Origin: Mangifera indica
Taxonomy: Eukaryota > Streptophyta > Magnoliopsida > Sapindales > Anacardiaceae
Length of the DNA: 64,000 nucleotides
Reading direction: 5' to 3'
Assembly (NCBI RefSeq): GCF_011075055.1
Contig: NC_058137.1
Coordinates: 62,001 to 126,000 of the forward strand
In this document: positions 47,776-62,711 of the stretch, piece by piece
How positions within the stretch are numbered: position 1 is the first letter of the stretch
Layout: every line of letters begins with the position of its first letter
Translations under genes and position numbers: made by a program
Notes under the pieces: model-generated
Told to the model about the DNA's origin: nothing
Seen by the model: the letters and a program-made list of their open reading frames with translations, nothing else
The model's database searches: none

Positions 47776-50700
47776 TCACCTGTCCACTTCTTCAGGGATT
47801 ATTGCCTTCCCCAAATAAACTTGTTGCATTTCCTCTCTCCAAATCTGCAGCAGTCATATTGACATAGATTATTACTAATTTTCATAAAACTCTTACACAA
47901 TTGAACAGAGGAAAATAAATTTTATGTTCCAAACACAAGGATGGCTAGCATATGAGAAAAAATTCCATACCATGTCACGAAATTTCACCCGGATATGGGG
48001 AACATTTGTTTTGCGAATATCATTTCCATCTGGTCCTCTTTTGTAGTATTTCAGCCCTGTCCAATGTGACTAAAACCAAAAAACTAATAGATCAGATACA
48101 ATTAGGCAGACATAAACATCCAAATAACTAGATAAAATTACTAAAACTACAGAAAGTCTTTAGAGCTTCTGTCACAATTCGCATGTTAAATGTTAATATC
48201 AGTGGAGCTCGTGATATGCCAAAAAAAAAACAGTATTGCTATTTTGAAAATTAAAAAAACAGATGCACTTTTATTCAGCATGTTAGCATTTACATTCAAA
48301 TTTGTAGAGAATTGAGGAGTATAAGTTTAATCCTTTTCAAATATCATCAACATTGCCTATCATGCCAAGTGGATAAGTGTACGTACCTTCAAAGCATGAG
48401 AAAAACCTGATTGGATGACTGAATTGCGGGCAATCTCACATAAGTCACATGAACTCAACTTCCACACCTGTAAGGAAAGAGCTTAATCATCATGGATTTA
48501 CAATCTAGAAGTTGTAAATGGTGAGAGGAGAGAGAGACTAGAAGCAGAGAGCTCACAGAAGCAGCTATGCTATATTCTTCCACCAAGGGTTCTTTAGTTA
48601 GATGAATTTGAAGGGGATCATCTGTTGATAGTGATACATTGAGACCCCGCAGGAAAAATATAGGTAAAGGATTCCGGTGATAGTCCAAAAACAAGGAGTT
48701 GTTACTCAGAGGAGACATAGCGAGACCAATCTGACAAGCATGGTAACATAGTTAAAATTGCAAGTAACAATTTGGTAGCATATACCTGATGCCCAGTCTC
48801 CTTTCATACTTACCTGTGCCAAATAATAGAGATACTGGAGTACAGGAGATTTTCTTAAATTTATTCCATGTGCAATATTATGAGCTGTGAGAAATGTTGC
48901 AGCAAGGTGGTCAATGTCACCAGCCTGAAAATATCAGACATGAGACAACCTACAATAGGATATTATGATAAAGTAAAAGAAACTTCCATGATTACCTCTC
49001 CTGAATGTGGGCGGAATTTGATAATTGTCATGCCCTTGGACTCTCGAAGCTGAAAAAGAATTATCTCACAGATTAGCACTAGAAGGACCAAATAAAGGCA
49101 CTGGCAACTAGTAATAACAGTAGCAATTTCGATGACAGGACTAAAACTCAGGATTTAAATTAACAGATAGGAATAATAGATTATATTAAGAAAGAAGATA
49201 TGAACCCGTGTTCAGAGAATGACCCTATATATTATTTATTTGACAATTAAGATTTGTTGGGTACAGAGGATTACAAAGGTCAATCACAACCTTTTTTTTT
49301 CCAAGGGTGGAAATAGAACCTTGCTTTGTGCCAAAAGATAATGATACAAACCTTGTTTAACGTGTAGAGGTTAGCATAGCAGTAATACACATAGTATGAA
49401 TATGCTGGATTGAATACATTGGTCCATTGAGCTGGTGTGGGCATATGTTTTGTGGGGCGTCTTTCAGGCTTGCTCTCATCATCAACTAAATCGAACCCGA
49501 CGACCTAAAAATCCAAATAAATGATAGATGCATATCATACAATTAAAGTCTAAGACTTAAAAAGTTCAAAAGATGACAAAATAAAAAATTAAAAAAAATT
49601 AGGTTATATTATAACATAATTTTTTTTTTTATAGGAACTTAGATATGTACATTATTGTGAATAAAATTGATAGTGGATTGGTTATATCACAGGATGGAAT
49701 AATCTAATCCCAAATTTACAGTAAAAGACACAATCTCATCATTATAAAACTAGAAATTTTACACAGAATGATAGCAAACCTGTTTCAAGAAAACATGCAA
49801 CTGAGGATGAGAATCCGGATCCACAGTAACTTCAAACAGTGGAATAAATACATTGTCAAGAATATTCTGGAAGGATGTCACAATACCCATTTCTTTGTAT
49901 ACATTGTACAGCCGTGGAAGCTGGAAAACAAAAATAAATAAATAAACAAACAAATCCCATACAATCTGTAAATGCATATCAAAGGGCCTCCAAGAACCAT
50001 GAAATTTTTGGCATTGCAAGTATCAAGAGAAACATGAATAAAAAACATCAGCAAGTATACAGAAATATATATATATATATATATAAAAGAAAATTTTCAG
50101 TAGGGATCAAAACAAAAGAAGAAATAGATATCAATGCCTTATTCTAAGCAGAATTTCTGACCACATTTTTTTTATTTTTGGGATAATAGCACAATAATGA
50201 CTAATGTTAAATGAAATGCATCTTATGCAGACATATACCTTCTTGATATAAATAAAAAATGACGACAAGAGCAAGAACTAATTAGCACAATTTCAGACAC
50301 ATGCATAAAGAGGAGAGCAATAAATTTAATCTACAATATTTTATAACATACAGAATGGGAATTTCGAGAAGCTTTCAACAGTACCTGAATTAACCATACA
50401 ACATTCTCACTGTACAATTCATTGTTCACTATCCAACTTGCCAGTTGGTCCCATTCACTTTGTTTCCTTCCATATATTGATATTCGATACTCAGCCATCT
50501 GAAGTAACCAAATTAAGCATCAAGAATGGTAAACAAGCACACATACATGCACATAAACATACATAGTAAAGAGAGATACAGAACATCTAAACCATATCAA
50601 AAGTAATGCACATGCAAATGCATAATGTATATTACAAATATATATAAAGAGAAGCCCAATCTTCTTTCCACAGTTTAATGTCAATGTAACATTATAAACA

Positions 50701-53700
50701 TTTACAAATGTCTTAATGGAACAGCTTTACCCATACAGATAGATTAATCAATACAACTTACTAAAGGATAACGTAAAACTATGAGTCAAACTTTTAAGTA
50801 TGAAATTACCATATGAAATCAAACAATTTTAGTATCAAAAAGAAATTTAGCCAAACTATTCCATCTACTTCAGCCTTTGTCTATTAAATGCACAAATAAA
50901 CTCATCTCCAAAATCAATTCAATAACCCTCTTAAACTACCATAGCATCAAGGATAATGGAAAACCTGGAAAAGCTATGCATAGTAGTATAAAAAAGGCAA
51001 AGGAAGTACCTGATATTTACTTGCTTCAAGGTCAGAAAACACTTGCTTCGTAAGCTCACCAAGAAAACGACCTGTTCAATCACAAACAAAAATATGACCA
51101 CATAAATCAATGATTGTGAGGGAAGACAAGGAGCTTCTAGGTCAACCAAAGGAGTCAAACCATGGCCCAAATCACCTATCTTTTAAAGGCAAATCAACAT
51201 GACACAATAGCAGGACTCCTAAGAAAATATTGAACTCCCTCAAAACTCCAAAATAGAACACAATTAGATACCCATTTGGTTCACATTTTCTAATAGTGAC
51301 AGATTACTACCACGTACATAGAAGAAGTCCCAAGTATTGGTTTTATAAATAAGTGCAAAGGCAAGAAGTATTCATCTCAGTAAAGATTTGAAATAGTGAA
51401 ACAAATTCCATATATAGCATTAATTAACCAGGTTTAAGATCTGAATTTAAGCATGAATTAAAAAAGTTAGAAAATTATATGATTTTCTAATATATGGCTT
51501 AACCTAAAAAATAAAAATAGCAAACCTTGGATAAGATTGTCTTGTTTAAGGAAAATTTCCCTCAGCCGACTTTGACCGCAGGGATTATACTTAAGATTGA
51601 ACTTATCAAAGCGATGAAATGTGCTCTTTTCTGCATGAACATCCAAAAGATCCACATTCAGATCATACCTGTTCAACCAATATTAACAAAGATTACAAGC
51701 TTTAATAACTCAAAATATAATAGAAATATATAATAATCCAGGGGTTGAAGGGAGTAAAGATGAAGACAACAAGACGGAAAATTCATTACCCAGTTAAATC
51801 CAAGCTCTCAAATACTTCTTTCAGGGTCAAGTATGTCCCATCACGGAATATCACAACCTGATTTGAAGTGGACAATAATTAAAGTGTCATTGAATAAACA
51901 ACACAAATTTAAGACAAGATACCAAAATTTATAATTGACATGAATTCTTAACAGGAAATAATTAGGTCATCAGCTACTTCACAATGTTTTAATGTCAAAT
52001 AGGGTTATTAGTTATGAATGAGTAACAGAAAAGAGATCTTGACAACATATCATCAGACATATACCAATGGTTACCTCATCAGGCTCTTTCCTCAATTTGG
52101 ACTTTATAAACCTTAAAAGATGTTTCTGGTTCATGCACGCCGAGTGATGGACATGTGTATCCACTTTCCTAACATTATAAAAGTCACGATGGGGTGCACT
52201 TTTCTGAGCAAGAAACTCCCTATCCGCATTAAGCATCAAATGAAGATTGAACTTCTGCACAGCACCAAAGAAAACACATGGTAAGGATTTAATTGCTATT
52301 TAACATAATTTTTAAAAGAATGCATTTCAGTAACTTATAATTATCAAGGAATAGTATTCACTTGTTCCAGAAGAACCAGCCGATGATGACATAGAGTTCT
52401 CATATTTCCTAATGCAATAACTCGAAGTATGTGATGCAGATCAGTAAAAAAGGTTGTTGCATCAGCAACAGGGAAAAGCTCTTCCTTTGCTGGTTAAAGA
52501 TCCAAAAAAAAAGGGTAAACATCATAAACAATTGGCAAAGGAATAGATATCCATGAAAAATTAAAGAAGCACAACTTGAAGTCTCTTACAATCTTTATTT
52601 GGATAAACATGAATAACTCCATCTTGCATCTCAAAGTAGTGCTGCAGAAATATATAAGGCATGTCATCAACAGAAAAAGAACATAAAGTGACAGCACTAG
52701 TTAGATTGTGGAGGCACAGAATGTGGGAATGATCACAAACATGAACTCACATCAGATTTCCCCTCAGAAGTAAAAGAAAATGGTTCTCGATTAGGCTTTG
52801 GCGTACTGGGGTCCAATATTACTTCTTTCTCCCATGGAGCAACTGCTTCCCTGAATAAATATTTCCTTCGCATTTCAAGGCATTCCTGAAGGACCACATA
52901 GGCCTCTACTTCATCCAGTGATGGCACCTCTGGAAAAAGTAAAGAGAATAAAAAATAACAGCTTGAGTATAGCACATCTCAACCCACAATTATATGTTAA
53001 ATTCTTCAAAGTCAGAAACTAACTGTTGCAAATTTGACAAACATTACCTTTAAGGAAAAAAAAGACACAACTACATTGGAAACAGGAACAGATTTGGCAT
53101 TCTAAAAGTATCAGTTCAGCAGTTCATTATAATTTAATAATCAACAACAAATCAAACAGATAAAACAGCAACTCTGAATTGAAGTAACCACATTTGCCAG
53201 TTTTATCAATTAAGTCCCAAAGGATGCTGTCAAGAAAAGCTTGCAACCCTTATCCCTCTCAGAGTGTAAAAATGATCACAATGTGCACAAAAAATACCAA
53301 GATTATAATAGGAAATACCAGTAGGAGTAATCTCAAGTTGCGCAAATGTTTCTTGCTCTGGCTCTTTCCTCAAAATATCAGCTGCGATAGGATCAGGCTG
53401 GATCCCATGCAGGTCACCAGATACACTATGGGATCGAATCATGCTTGAAGGAGCTATAGACATTTGCTCTCCATTGGGATTATGGTCTGCTAAATTTGGG
53501 CCCTGAACATAAGAATTACATAAATCCATCAAGATTCTGGACATAAAATAGAAATGCAGGTAACAAATCTATTGAAAATGGATTTATTAGGGAGTTATCA
53601 AGGAAATCTGTATTCCTCAGCCACGAGGCCACAGCATAATTTGCAGTATCCAATGCTATGTTAATTGTTTGTACGGGTATGTATATGAGAAAAAGAAACA

Positions 53701-55012
53701 GAATTTAAAATAATGTAACTTGTTAGGAAATTTTAAAAAAAAAAAAAAAAGTGTTTCATGATTGCTTAAGTAACATACAGCATTTCCATTTGTGTGCAAG
53801 TAACTAGTGTCCAGTTTAGAATTGTCAGTAATATTATCTTCCTCGTCAGATCCTTCCCCACTCTCAAAGGCACTAGCACTAGCAACAGGAGACTTGGGAG
53901 AAGTCGGTCTGATAAGACTGCCAACCCTGTTTGATGAACCTCCATGTCCGGCAGATTTTCCTGAAATATAACAACACTATACTTAAACAGACAATACTAA
54001 GTAATTGCAGTTATAATTGCAACTTTAAAGCTAACATTACTATTAGATGAAATCATTGCTATGTTATTAGTCCTTCTCATAGTTATAACTTATAAGAAGG
54101 GGAGAAGTGTGTTTCCATCCTTAGGGCTTCTTCAAAAGGGAAAAGGAAAACTCCTAAAAGCAAAAGGCGGTACAATAAAAGTGCTGGTAAACCATAAAAA
54201 ATTTCAGGGGCTTAAGAAAAGTAAAATTTAATATGCATATTTTTCAATTTGTTGATCAAAATCAACTGTCCTAAAAATTAGTTCATAAATTATCTGAAAA
54301 CAAAAAAGAGCACAAAAAACCGTGGAATAGAGTAAAAGAATAACAAGCCACCATAGTCATTCAGTCTCATTTAGCTCTTAGGTTTCAGATTAACTTGCTT
54401 TATTTCAAGTCCGAGTTCAACTTTTATATTCTTACTTCATGAAGGACAAAAATTTTATACTAGCAAAGGTTGCAATGCTCAATAAAAAGTTATACAGCTA
54501 CACATCATTTAGTTTTATAATGACAAGCCTAGAACTTATTCACTACAGTGTTGTCTCATTATTCATCGACAGACACATAAATTTCTCTGTATATAATCTA
54601 ACTAACGGAGTCTATCACTCTGGCAACAAGTCCTTAAAGCTGTACCTTCAGAGAGTGTGTTCAGCTTAGGAAGCCCGGGAGGAATCCCTTGAACAGGAAG
54701 CGGACCGTTACGCCTATCATCGCCATCAGTGGCTGGACCAGGAACAGCCATAACGTCTGGTAACAAAGCAGAGCCGCGGCGATAATAGCCGTTTCCCTTC
54801 CGCCTCCCCTGAGCACGACGCGAAGCATGACGTTTAGCATGATGCGGCGAGTCAGCGTCGGAGATATTGTTCTCATCTCGTTCTCTGTCGACTGATTTCG
54901 CAAACTCAAGTAACTGAGTTAGGGTTTTCTTGTGCATATAATAGGCGGATACGGCCACAAAGGAGGCGCCGACGAGAGCAGCCATGGCTAAATGAAGTGC
55001 GTAAGCGTCCAT
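47776..55012 (-). CDS. AMPD: AMP deaminase (FAC1/AMPD), membrane-anchored plant form
   Basis: About nineteen exons on the minus strand, roughly 55012-54646, 53961-53780, 53503-53321, 52932-52751, 52644-52591, 52489-52363, 52257-52074, 51858-51790, 51668-51527, 51071-51010, 50501-50386, 49922-49781, 49505-49353, 49050-48997, 48924-48814, 48731-48558, 48467-48388, 48069-47971, 47868-47776. The N-terminus has one membrane segment ([20 protein letters not shown]), then a basic, Ser-rich linker. The catalytic domain shows the zinc ligands [13 protein letters not shown], the KFNLKYNP stretch, GHxSGE-like FRPHSGE and the SLSTDDPLQ active-site block; the end is [13 protein letters not shown]. It converts AMP to IMP and ammonia; in Arabidopsis its loss is embryo-lethal. 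No stop or frameshift was seen in any exon, which speaks for good base quality here. Confidence 0.95.
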
Positions 55013-58000
55013 GAGGGAGGTAGGGAGGGAGGTACAAAAACCCTACTACTGCAAGTAGTAGTACTGAATAATAGTTAAAAGAAAAGAGAGTGAGAGGAGA
55101 GGTGTTTTATTTGGGACAAGGGAAGGATTGTTGGAGTATTTATAACAAAAATTTGTATGAGGAGGAGGATATATTCTGTGTGTGTGTGTGTCACCCACTC
55201 TCGTCTCGTCTCGTCTCGTCCCTCGCTCTCTTCTGTGTTTCAAAAAATTATATTACTATCTACTACAACTAGTACCGGCTTTTTGTTTTTTGTGGCGGAA
55301 ATTGTGCTGTGTTTCATCGCCGCTTTTCCAGGTTAATATTTGTTAATAATTCACTTGATGATGGCGATTAGCATAAATGCAGTGAATTAAATTTTACCAC
55401 CTAAGGGGGTTTCACCGAAATCAAACATAGTTAGTATAGAGGTAAAATAATAATTCCTACATTAAAAAATTTTGACAAAAATAAAAATAAATAACTTTTT
55501 TTTATAGATGTCATTTTAATATTTAAAACATAATGTTTAAAGTCTACAATCCAGATTCAGAAACCCTTAATTCTAACAACAATAAAGTCATGCATGCAAA
55601 CAGTAGATATTAAAGAAAGAAAGAAAGAAAGATAAATCATACTGTACAGAAAGCTTAATATGGTTTATGTCTGTCCCAATTCCTATTATAAGCCTGATTA
55701 TGAGTCTGTCTGTCTGTCTGAGTCCCTTTCCTTGTCCATCCACAGGAAACATATTATAAGCTTAATATGTTTATGCATGTCCCAATTCCTATTTTTCACT
55801 CTTTCTTTAGCGTCAGATTCCCGCGGATAAACTCCATACATACATACATACACACATCATCACCACTTAGCTTCATTTCTAATCTCCGTTTTTTCTTACA
55901 AAACAAATTCAATGCATAATAATATTGTTTTTGGCAGGCAAATTAATTGATTATTGATTCAAATAATAATTAGAGTACCATACTTGAACAACAAATTCAA
56001 TCTTTCTTGATTTGGGTTCTGCATTATTGATTTGTGTTGCCATGCCAATGAAATGAGAAACATTAATTAATTATTCGGCCTCCTCTCCTCTCTACTGCTG
56101 AAACAAAATCTTGATTATTCATTCATAGCTTAAGAATCGAAGAGGCGTGGTGGAATGGAATGGAATGGAATGAGCTTACTTAGAATATGCGCATTTAACC
56201 GATTTCTCAAGTGGGTGATAGTGGGCAACAGAGGATGTGGGATTTGTGAGTGAGTGGCATATCTTCATCTTGATGCGTTGCGTTTGGGTGAGAGAGAATG
56301 TCTTCGTTCATTCATTCCTCAATATTTGGATATTCGGATTTGCAATAAATAAACAGAAAATTGTACCATTTTTCATAGGAAATGTGTTATTAATTTCCTT
56401 TCAAAATTTTGAAAAAACAAACACCTAATTGATCCAAACTTAGAAAAAAATCAATAAAAGTGATTTGAGTTCAATTTGAATATATAATATTTAGTTCAAT
56501 TTCATTCAAACTTATATATAATATCATTAAAAAAATTTTTACAAGATGAACAATATTATTATTAATAAAATAAACAATATTACTGAAAGAACAAATAAAT
56601 CAAACTATAATGAACTATAACTCTATGTCTGTGTTTAACTTATTTGAGTCAAATATGAATTCAAGTTTGATTCGATTTAAATCCGCCGATGTATTTATGC
56701 ACAAAATCTTTTAATTGTAATTTATATACTGATACTAAAAATAATAATGAATTCAGTCATATTTAAATATGTAGGAGGTAAAGGAATAAAAGGTGGTGTC
56801 ACTTGTCAAATAGTAATAACAAATAAAATTCCTTGGGTGCTTATATTGGACTAGAAAGATATCAAGAATCACATTCCTATTTCACCCCCTTGCGTGAGAT
56901 ATGGAGAATATGTGTAGTGTAGGTGTAGCAACTTGTTAGCTTTAAATGATTTGATGAGAAAATTATGCTTTCTTTTGAGTCTAATTCATCCACCTCCCTC
57001 AAAAATAAGAATAATAGGTTCAGTCGGGAACATCATTTTCAAACGACAGTAGCTAGCTGCTATTGTCTTGTCAAGTTACCAATTTAGTGCCTTGTTATTC
57101 ATCACCCATTATAAGGGGGGCGAACCTTTATTATTATCTTCCTGCCTAATTTGAAGAGGCATATTTGACGATTGGCCAGCCGCTGGATAGGGTGTAGGTG
57201 TAGAGGGCTAGATGTGCTCGAAGGAAAAGGACTGGGCCTTATTGGGCCAGTTTAATGCTCAAAAACTCCAAATCGCAGACAGTTGGAATTGTGGATCGTT
57301 GGTTAGAGAGCAAAATTTATGTAGGACTAACTAACTAATAAATATTCTTTGGTTTTGCAACGCTTTTTCCCTTATTCATTATTTAAATTATATATATTTT
57401 TTAATTCAAAACTTAATTTCATTTATAAAAAAAAAAAAATAGATATTTATCATAAATTTTTTTGAAAAAAATTAAAATGAATTAACTTTTTTACATATTT
57501 TACCTCAAAATTTTAAATATGCTAGTTTGAGGATTTTATAAGCAATTCAGTTAATACAATTTAAATTTAAAAACTCTAATAGTGCCACAACTTTTGCACC
57601 ATTGTTACCATCACAACTATTTCAACAAAGGAAAAAACTACAATTGTAAGCAAAGGAAGACAACAACAATAATGATTGATCGGGATAGCAAAACCTATTA
57701 ATTGGGATGGTAAAAGATAGGTTAGGGGAACTTGTGTATGACAAAAATGTGAGAGATTATTATAGGTTGGCTTGTGTGATTGAGAGAGAGTCTAAAATGA
57801 CTTCTTAAGGTATTTATGGGAATAAACCAATTGACCAACCAAGCCATTTCAAGTGTTAACCAATAAACTATAGGTCATTTCTTACTTAAAGTGATATTTT
57901 AATTTTTTTTAAACTTCGAATAATATGGTAAATTTGGAAATTGAATTATTTAAGAATGAATAGTGTGGTAATTAATAATATCCTTTGGTTTTGGAAACTC

Positions 58001-58462
58001 TGTAACTTTTGGGTAAAGAAATATGGCAATCAATCAACCTTTTATGTAAAGTTGTTTGGTTTCATAATTAAAGTAGTTGTTTTATTATTTGCCTTCCAAG
58101 TGCGGTTTCTTTTATATAATATTAAACGCTAAGTAATCGTATGAATTAACTATCATAAATACTGCCAATATTACCATCATCATTTTAAAGTCGCTGCGAG
58201 CTGACAGACACTATATAGTCCAAAGACCGCAACGTTTGGAATCTTACGTCTTCCTAATATGGGCCCGTAAATCAAATACAACCAATAAGATCCCACCACG
58301 TAATCCAACATAATATTTTAAAATAACAGTCAGTCACACCGTAAAGCTCCCTCCTCCCCTTCTCTCCCACTCTCCAACAGGCTTCAAACGATTGTATCGT
58401 TTCGCTGGTTCAGAAGATAAACTTAATTATCTTCCTCAATCTCCCTCTCAATCTGAACTTCA
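55013..58462. other. Intergenic between divergent AMPD and chlorophyll synthase genes
   Basis: 3.4 kb with no recognised exon. Short tandem repeats cluster on the AMPD side: (TG)n at about 55181-55191, TCTCG repeats at 55199-55220, (GAAA)n at about 55612-55632, (TCTG)n at about 55707-55720, (CATA)n near 55838-55852 and GGAAT repeats at about 56154-56170. Confidence 0.6.
55137..55144 (-). promoter_or_regulatory. Candidate TATA box of AMP deaminase
   Basis: TATAAATA on the minus strand lies about 125 bases before the ATG at 55012. This is a motif match only; the leader between them contains AG/CT-rich sequence. Confidence 0.35.
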
Positions 58463-61400
58463 ATGTTGTCCGTACTGAATTCAGTTCTGTCGACAAGGCT
58501 ATCCAACATCAACAGCTCCAGCTTCCGAGTTCCAACTCGGCCTATTTTGTCTCCTTGTTCTGTTTCTTTCACCAGTGAGTTCACTCGTTAATGCAATTCG
58601 AGCTTCGTTTTAAAGCTACCAAAATTACTAGTTTGATTCTATGTTGTGACGGTGTGAAATTTTTAATATTTTTCAGCGCGGAGACTGACTGTGAGGGCAC
58701 AGGAGCCTAGTGCGGAAGAAGGTTTCATGAGCATTATTTGGTTAATTATGTTATTAAAGATGTTGAAGAAAAATTTAATTATGGTTTTTTTGTGCTTTAT
58801 TGCAGTTAAATCACAGGCACCAGATAAAGCGCCGGCTGCTAATGGGTCCAGCTTCAATCAGCTTCTTGGCATCAAAGGAGCTGCACAAGAATCTGTGAGT
58901 CTTCAGTGCCGGGTTCTACTTTATAGTAGAGAGCCTGGGAAAAAAATCATTCTTCAATTGATCTTAAGAGGGTTTAATTTGTGTGCTACATCTGAAACGT
59001 AGCATGCTTGAGTTTATAGTAGGTGAAGAAAATGAAACGTCTCGCTAATTTTTTGTAAGGCTTGCTGTGATTTCTAGAAAACGGTGTCTTCAGTATTAAA
59101 AGAATGAAGAATTGAATATTGATATTGATTTTTGTTTGTCACTTGTTCTGACAAATGCTAACAGTCATTGCAAGTTTTGAGAAATTACATGTATAATCAG
59201 TATAATGCTCGTACTGTTTGGAAAAATTCAAAAGGGATTAAACTGGATATGAATTTTGTTCTGCAGAATAAATGGAAGATTCGTCTTCAACTGACAAAGC
59301 CTGTTACTTGGCCTCCATTAATTTGGGGAATAGTTTGTGGAGCTGCTGCTTCTGGTACTTTGCTTTGCTTAATATTTTTTCCTGAAATTTAAAGACCCTT
59401 TCTGAGCTAATATTGTTTCAATTTAAACATTCTCTACGGAAATTATGTACCCTTAAAGAGTGTTAAGAGCCTGAAGATAATTACCTTACGGTAAATTGAG
59501 TGTAAATTAAAAGTTATTTGTGGTTTTCTCTCTTATTGTCTATAAGTTGTGCTTTCTGGTGGCAGTGATTATTATATTCTTCTAAGTTTGATTATCTTCA
59601 CTATTGTTTAATTTGTCTCTAAACCCCACCCAGTTCCCTCAAAATCTGTAGGATGAAATATTGAGACACTTCTATCGTTTGGCAGTGTTCTAGCTAGTGG
59701 TTTTCATTAATTTTTGTTATTTCATCAGTGATGTATCTTCACACAAAAATAAACTAAATTTGATTCTCCTCTCTTCTAAGTCCCGTTTACATGATTTGAT
59801 TCACATTGTAGGAAACTTCCATTGGAATTTGGAGGATGTTGCTAAATCGATTGTTTGCATGATCATGTCTGGCCCTTGTCTCACTGGCTATACACAAGTA
59901 CTTTTCTGATGGATTTAGAGTTGTGTCTTGCTTGATTAAATGAGAGCTTTAAATGCAAAAATGTAAATTTTCCTGCTATTTCACAATGTAGACAATTAAT
60001 GATTGGTATGATCGAGAGATTGATGCAATTAATGAACCTTATCGTCCAATTCCGTCTGGTGCAATATCTGAGAATGAGGTATGTAATCAAATTACATTGC
60101 TTTCATATAAAATATTTTGTCATTGAAACTCACTCCTCTTTTTTTTCCTCATTTTCCAAAAAAAATTCACTCAGGTGATTACCCAGATCTGGGTGCTTCT
60201 TCTGGCAGGCCTTGGCTTAGGTGGTTTGTTAGACGTGTGGGTAGGTAATTCACATTGTTGTTGTACATTCAGTATGTATCCCATACTAAACAAAAGTTAG
60301 AATTGTTCTATGAATCTTTCTCCTTAACAGGCAGGACATAATTTCCCAATAGTGTTTTACCTAGCTCTCGGTGGGTCCTTGCTGTCATACATATACTCTG
60401 CCCCACCTCTGAAGGTAGTTTTTACATTTATCTTCTTCTTCCTCTTATTAAGTTAAGCCACTTTACTTCCTCTCATGTTATAGAAGTAAAACTGGTAAAG
60501 GCTGACTGTGTTCCAAATAATTGTTGCAGCTGAAACAAAATGGTTGGATTGGAAATTTTGCTTTGGGAGCAAGCTACATAAGTTTGCCATGGTGTGATTT
60601 TCCCTCACAATCTTTCCTTGTTAAATTTTTTTGGCAAAATTGAATTCCATACCAGGGTTTTCAACAACTTGATGTCTAAATTATTTTTTAAATATTTTTT
60701 AACTTGACCATTGAAGGAAGCGTATTTGTCAAATAGTCACCATTGTCAACCATGGCACACAAGATTAAGAGAGTAATGTAATTCTTTTGACCGAGACAAA
60801 AGTTATAAGACAATTAATCTCAGCTTCTTTTACCTAATAAAGTATTAATACTTTCATGATAGTTCATAGAGTGCACCCAAGTGATCCGGTAAAATGAATT
60901 GTCATCATGATTGCTTCATTGTGTAAGATGCTTGTAGGAAGCACTGTTGATTGCATGTTGATTTATTTTCAGGATACTCTTAAATATTTACTGGTATGCC
61001 ATGTATGGACACTTCCACCCGTAGAAGTACTATGTTCTACTAATCTTGTGGAAGAGGTTCTAAAATGGAGTTTACTTTGTTGCATAATAGCTATCGCACT
61101 ATAAAATACAACTTTGCTCTGTTGCATAATAAGAGTATTGTTCTATCATTTTTTCAATAGGTGGGCTGGTCAAGCATTGTTCGGGACGCTTACACCTGAT
61201 ATAATCATTCTCACTCTGTTGTACAGTATAGCTGGGGTATGTTTTTTCTCATCTTGGTGTATCCATCTATAAAATTTTCTGACTGAAGCTGATTTGTTTT
61301 ACCATATAATGGTTCAGTTAGGTATTGCAATCGTAAATGACTTTAAGAGCATCGAAGGAGATAGAGCGATGGGACTTCAGGTCTTTGCATGTCATATAAA

Positions 61401-62711
61401 CATTTTGCTAATCTTACAATGAATTAATACATGTATCCTTAGAAGTATTTAATATAATCTTCTTTGTATTGCTGGACAGTCACTTCCAGTAGCTTTTGGT
61501 GCTGAAACTGCTAAATGGATGTGTGTCGGTGCAATCGACATAACTCAGATATCTGTGGCTGGTACATTACTCTTAATCACTTCAATATCGTGTTTGAAGA
61601 AAAAAATAATTTTTCTTTCTCAATTTAATAGTGAGTGTATTGACTCAATGTTCCATTTGTAGTAATGGCTAATTATACAAAAAACTTTATTAAGGTTTTA
61701 TATTTTTTTTTAATGTTTAGATGTTCAAAGAACTAAGCCAGAAGAAATTAAAGCTCATACGAAGAAAGACTGATTTAAGTAAAAGTTAAACAGGATCCTG
61801 TGTTGATTGGTTTGAAAAATAATATTGGATTGTGTTTTAATTCCTTCATAAAGATGGCTCATTGCTGTAGATACTCACAATTGCAGGTTATCTACTAGGG
61901 GCTGGTAAACCATATTATGCCCTAGCATTGCTAGCTTTGATAATTCCGCAAGTCGTCTTTCAGGTAAAGCTTTTCTGCAATAAACTTTTTATGCATTTGT
62001 TGTTACGGCTGGTGAGTTAATTAGGTTCAACTGGCCTATTGGTAAGATTGCCTTGTATAAGAAATTATGGGCCCCATAAGAACAAACTCACTCCTCTTTA
62101 GCTCTGGATTATCATTCAAAATGTTTTTCTGGTTTGAATATTTATAATCCTGTAAAAGTTACACGTAAATGAAGCCGCTGGGAATATTTAATCATACAGT
62201 ATGTATTTCTTTTTACCTTTGTGAACATTCTACTCATATTAATGCTTCTGATGCTGCAGTTTCAGTACTTCCTCAAAGATCCTGTAAAATATGACGTTAA
62301 ATATCAGGTACTTTCTCTGTTATTTCTCTGGGTAACAATTTAATTTCCAAAATTAATTTTGTGGAATATAACCTGTTGTATATGTGTCATCACTGTTTTG
62401 AAAGCCAGACTGAACCAAATCTGTCCTAAAACCAGATATAACGCACGGATTAGGGTGAATAGCAGTCTTACCGTCGGAACTATCACAGTTCCCGGTTTGA
62501 CCAACTCTATAGAAATATCTAAATTTTTTTTTAATTGCTAGGAATCTGGGACTTGAAACCCAACACATTACTACTGTGAAAACATTGTATATTATCCTTC
62601 AATTTCTAGATGCTAAAGTTTATTGTTGCATAATTTCTGTTTCAGGCTAGTGCCCAGCCATTTCTGGTACTTGGTTTGCTTGTCACCGCTTTAGCAGTAA
62701 GTCATCACTGA
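58463..62711 (+). CDS. CHLG: Chlorophyll synthase (UbiA prenyltransferase)
   Basis: Fifteen exons: 58463-58574, 58677-58721, 58806-58894, 59267-59354, 59812-59897, 59992-60078, 60175-60240, 60331-60414, 60530-60591, 61161-61236, 61318-61380, 61480-61561, 61887-61963, 62260-62307, 62646-62711. Phases close exactly to 376 aa, near the usual length. A Ser-rich plastid transit peptide (about 1-50) precedes the UbiA core with several membrane helices. The two Asp-rich prenyl-diphosphate/Mg sites are NDWYDREIDAINEPYRPIPS and NDFKSIEGDRAMGLQ. SYIYSAPPLKLKQNGWIGNF and the end KYQASAQPFLVLG are family-specific. It esterifies chlorophyllide with phytyl (or geranylgeranyl) diphosphate in thylakoid and envelope membranes, the last step of chlorophyll synthesis. 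No lesions. Confidence 0.97.
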
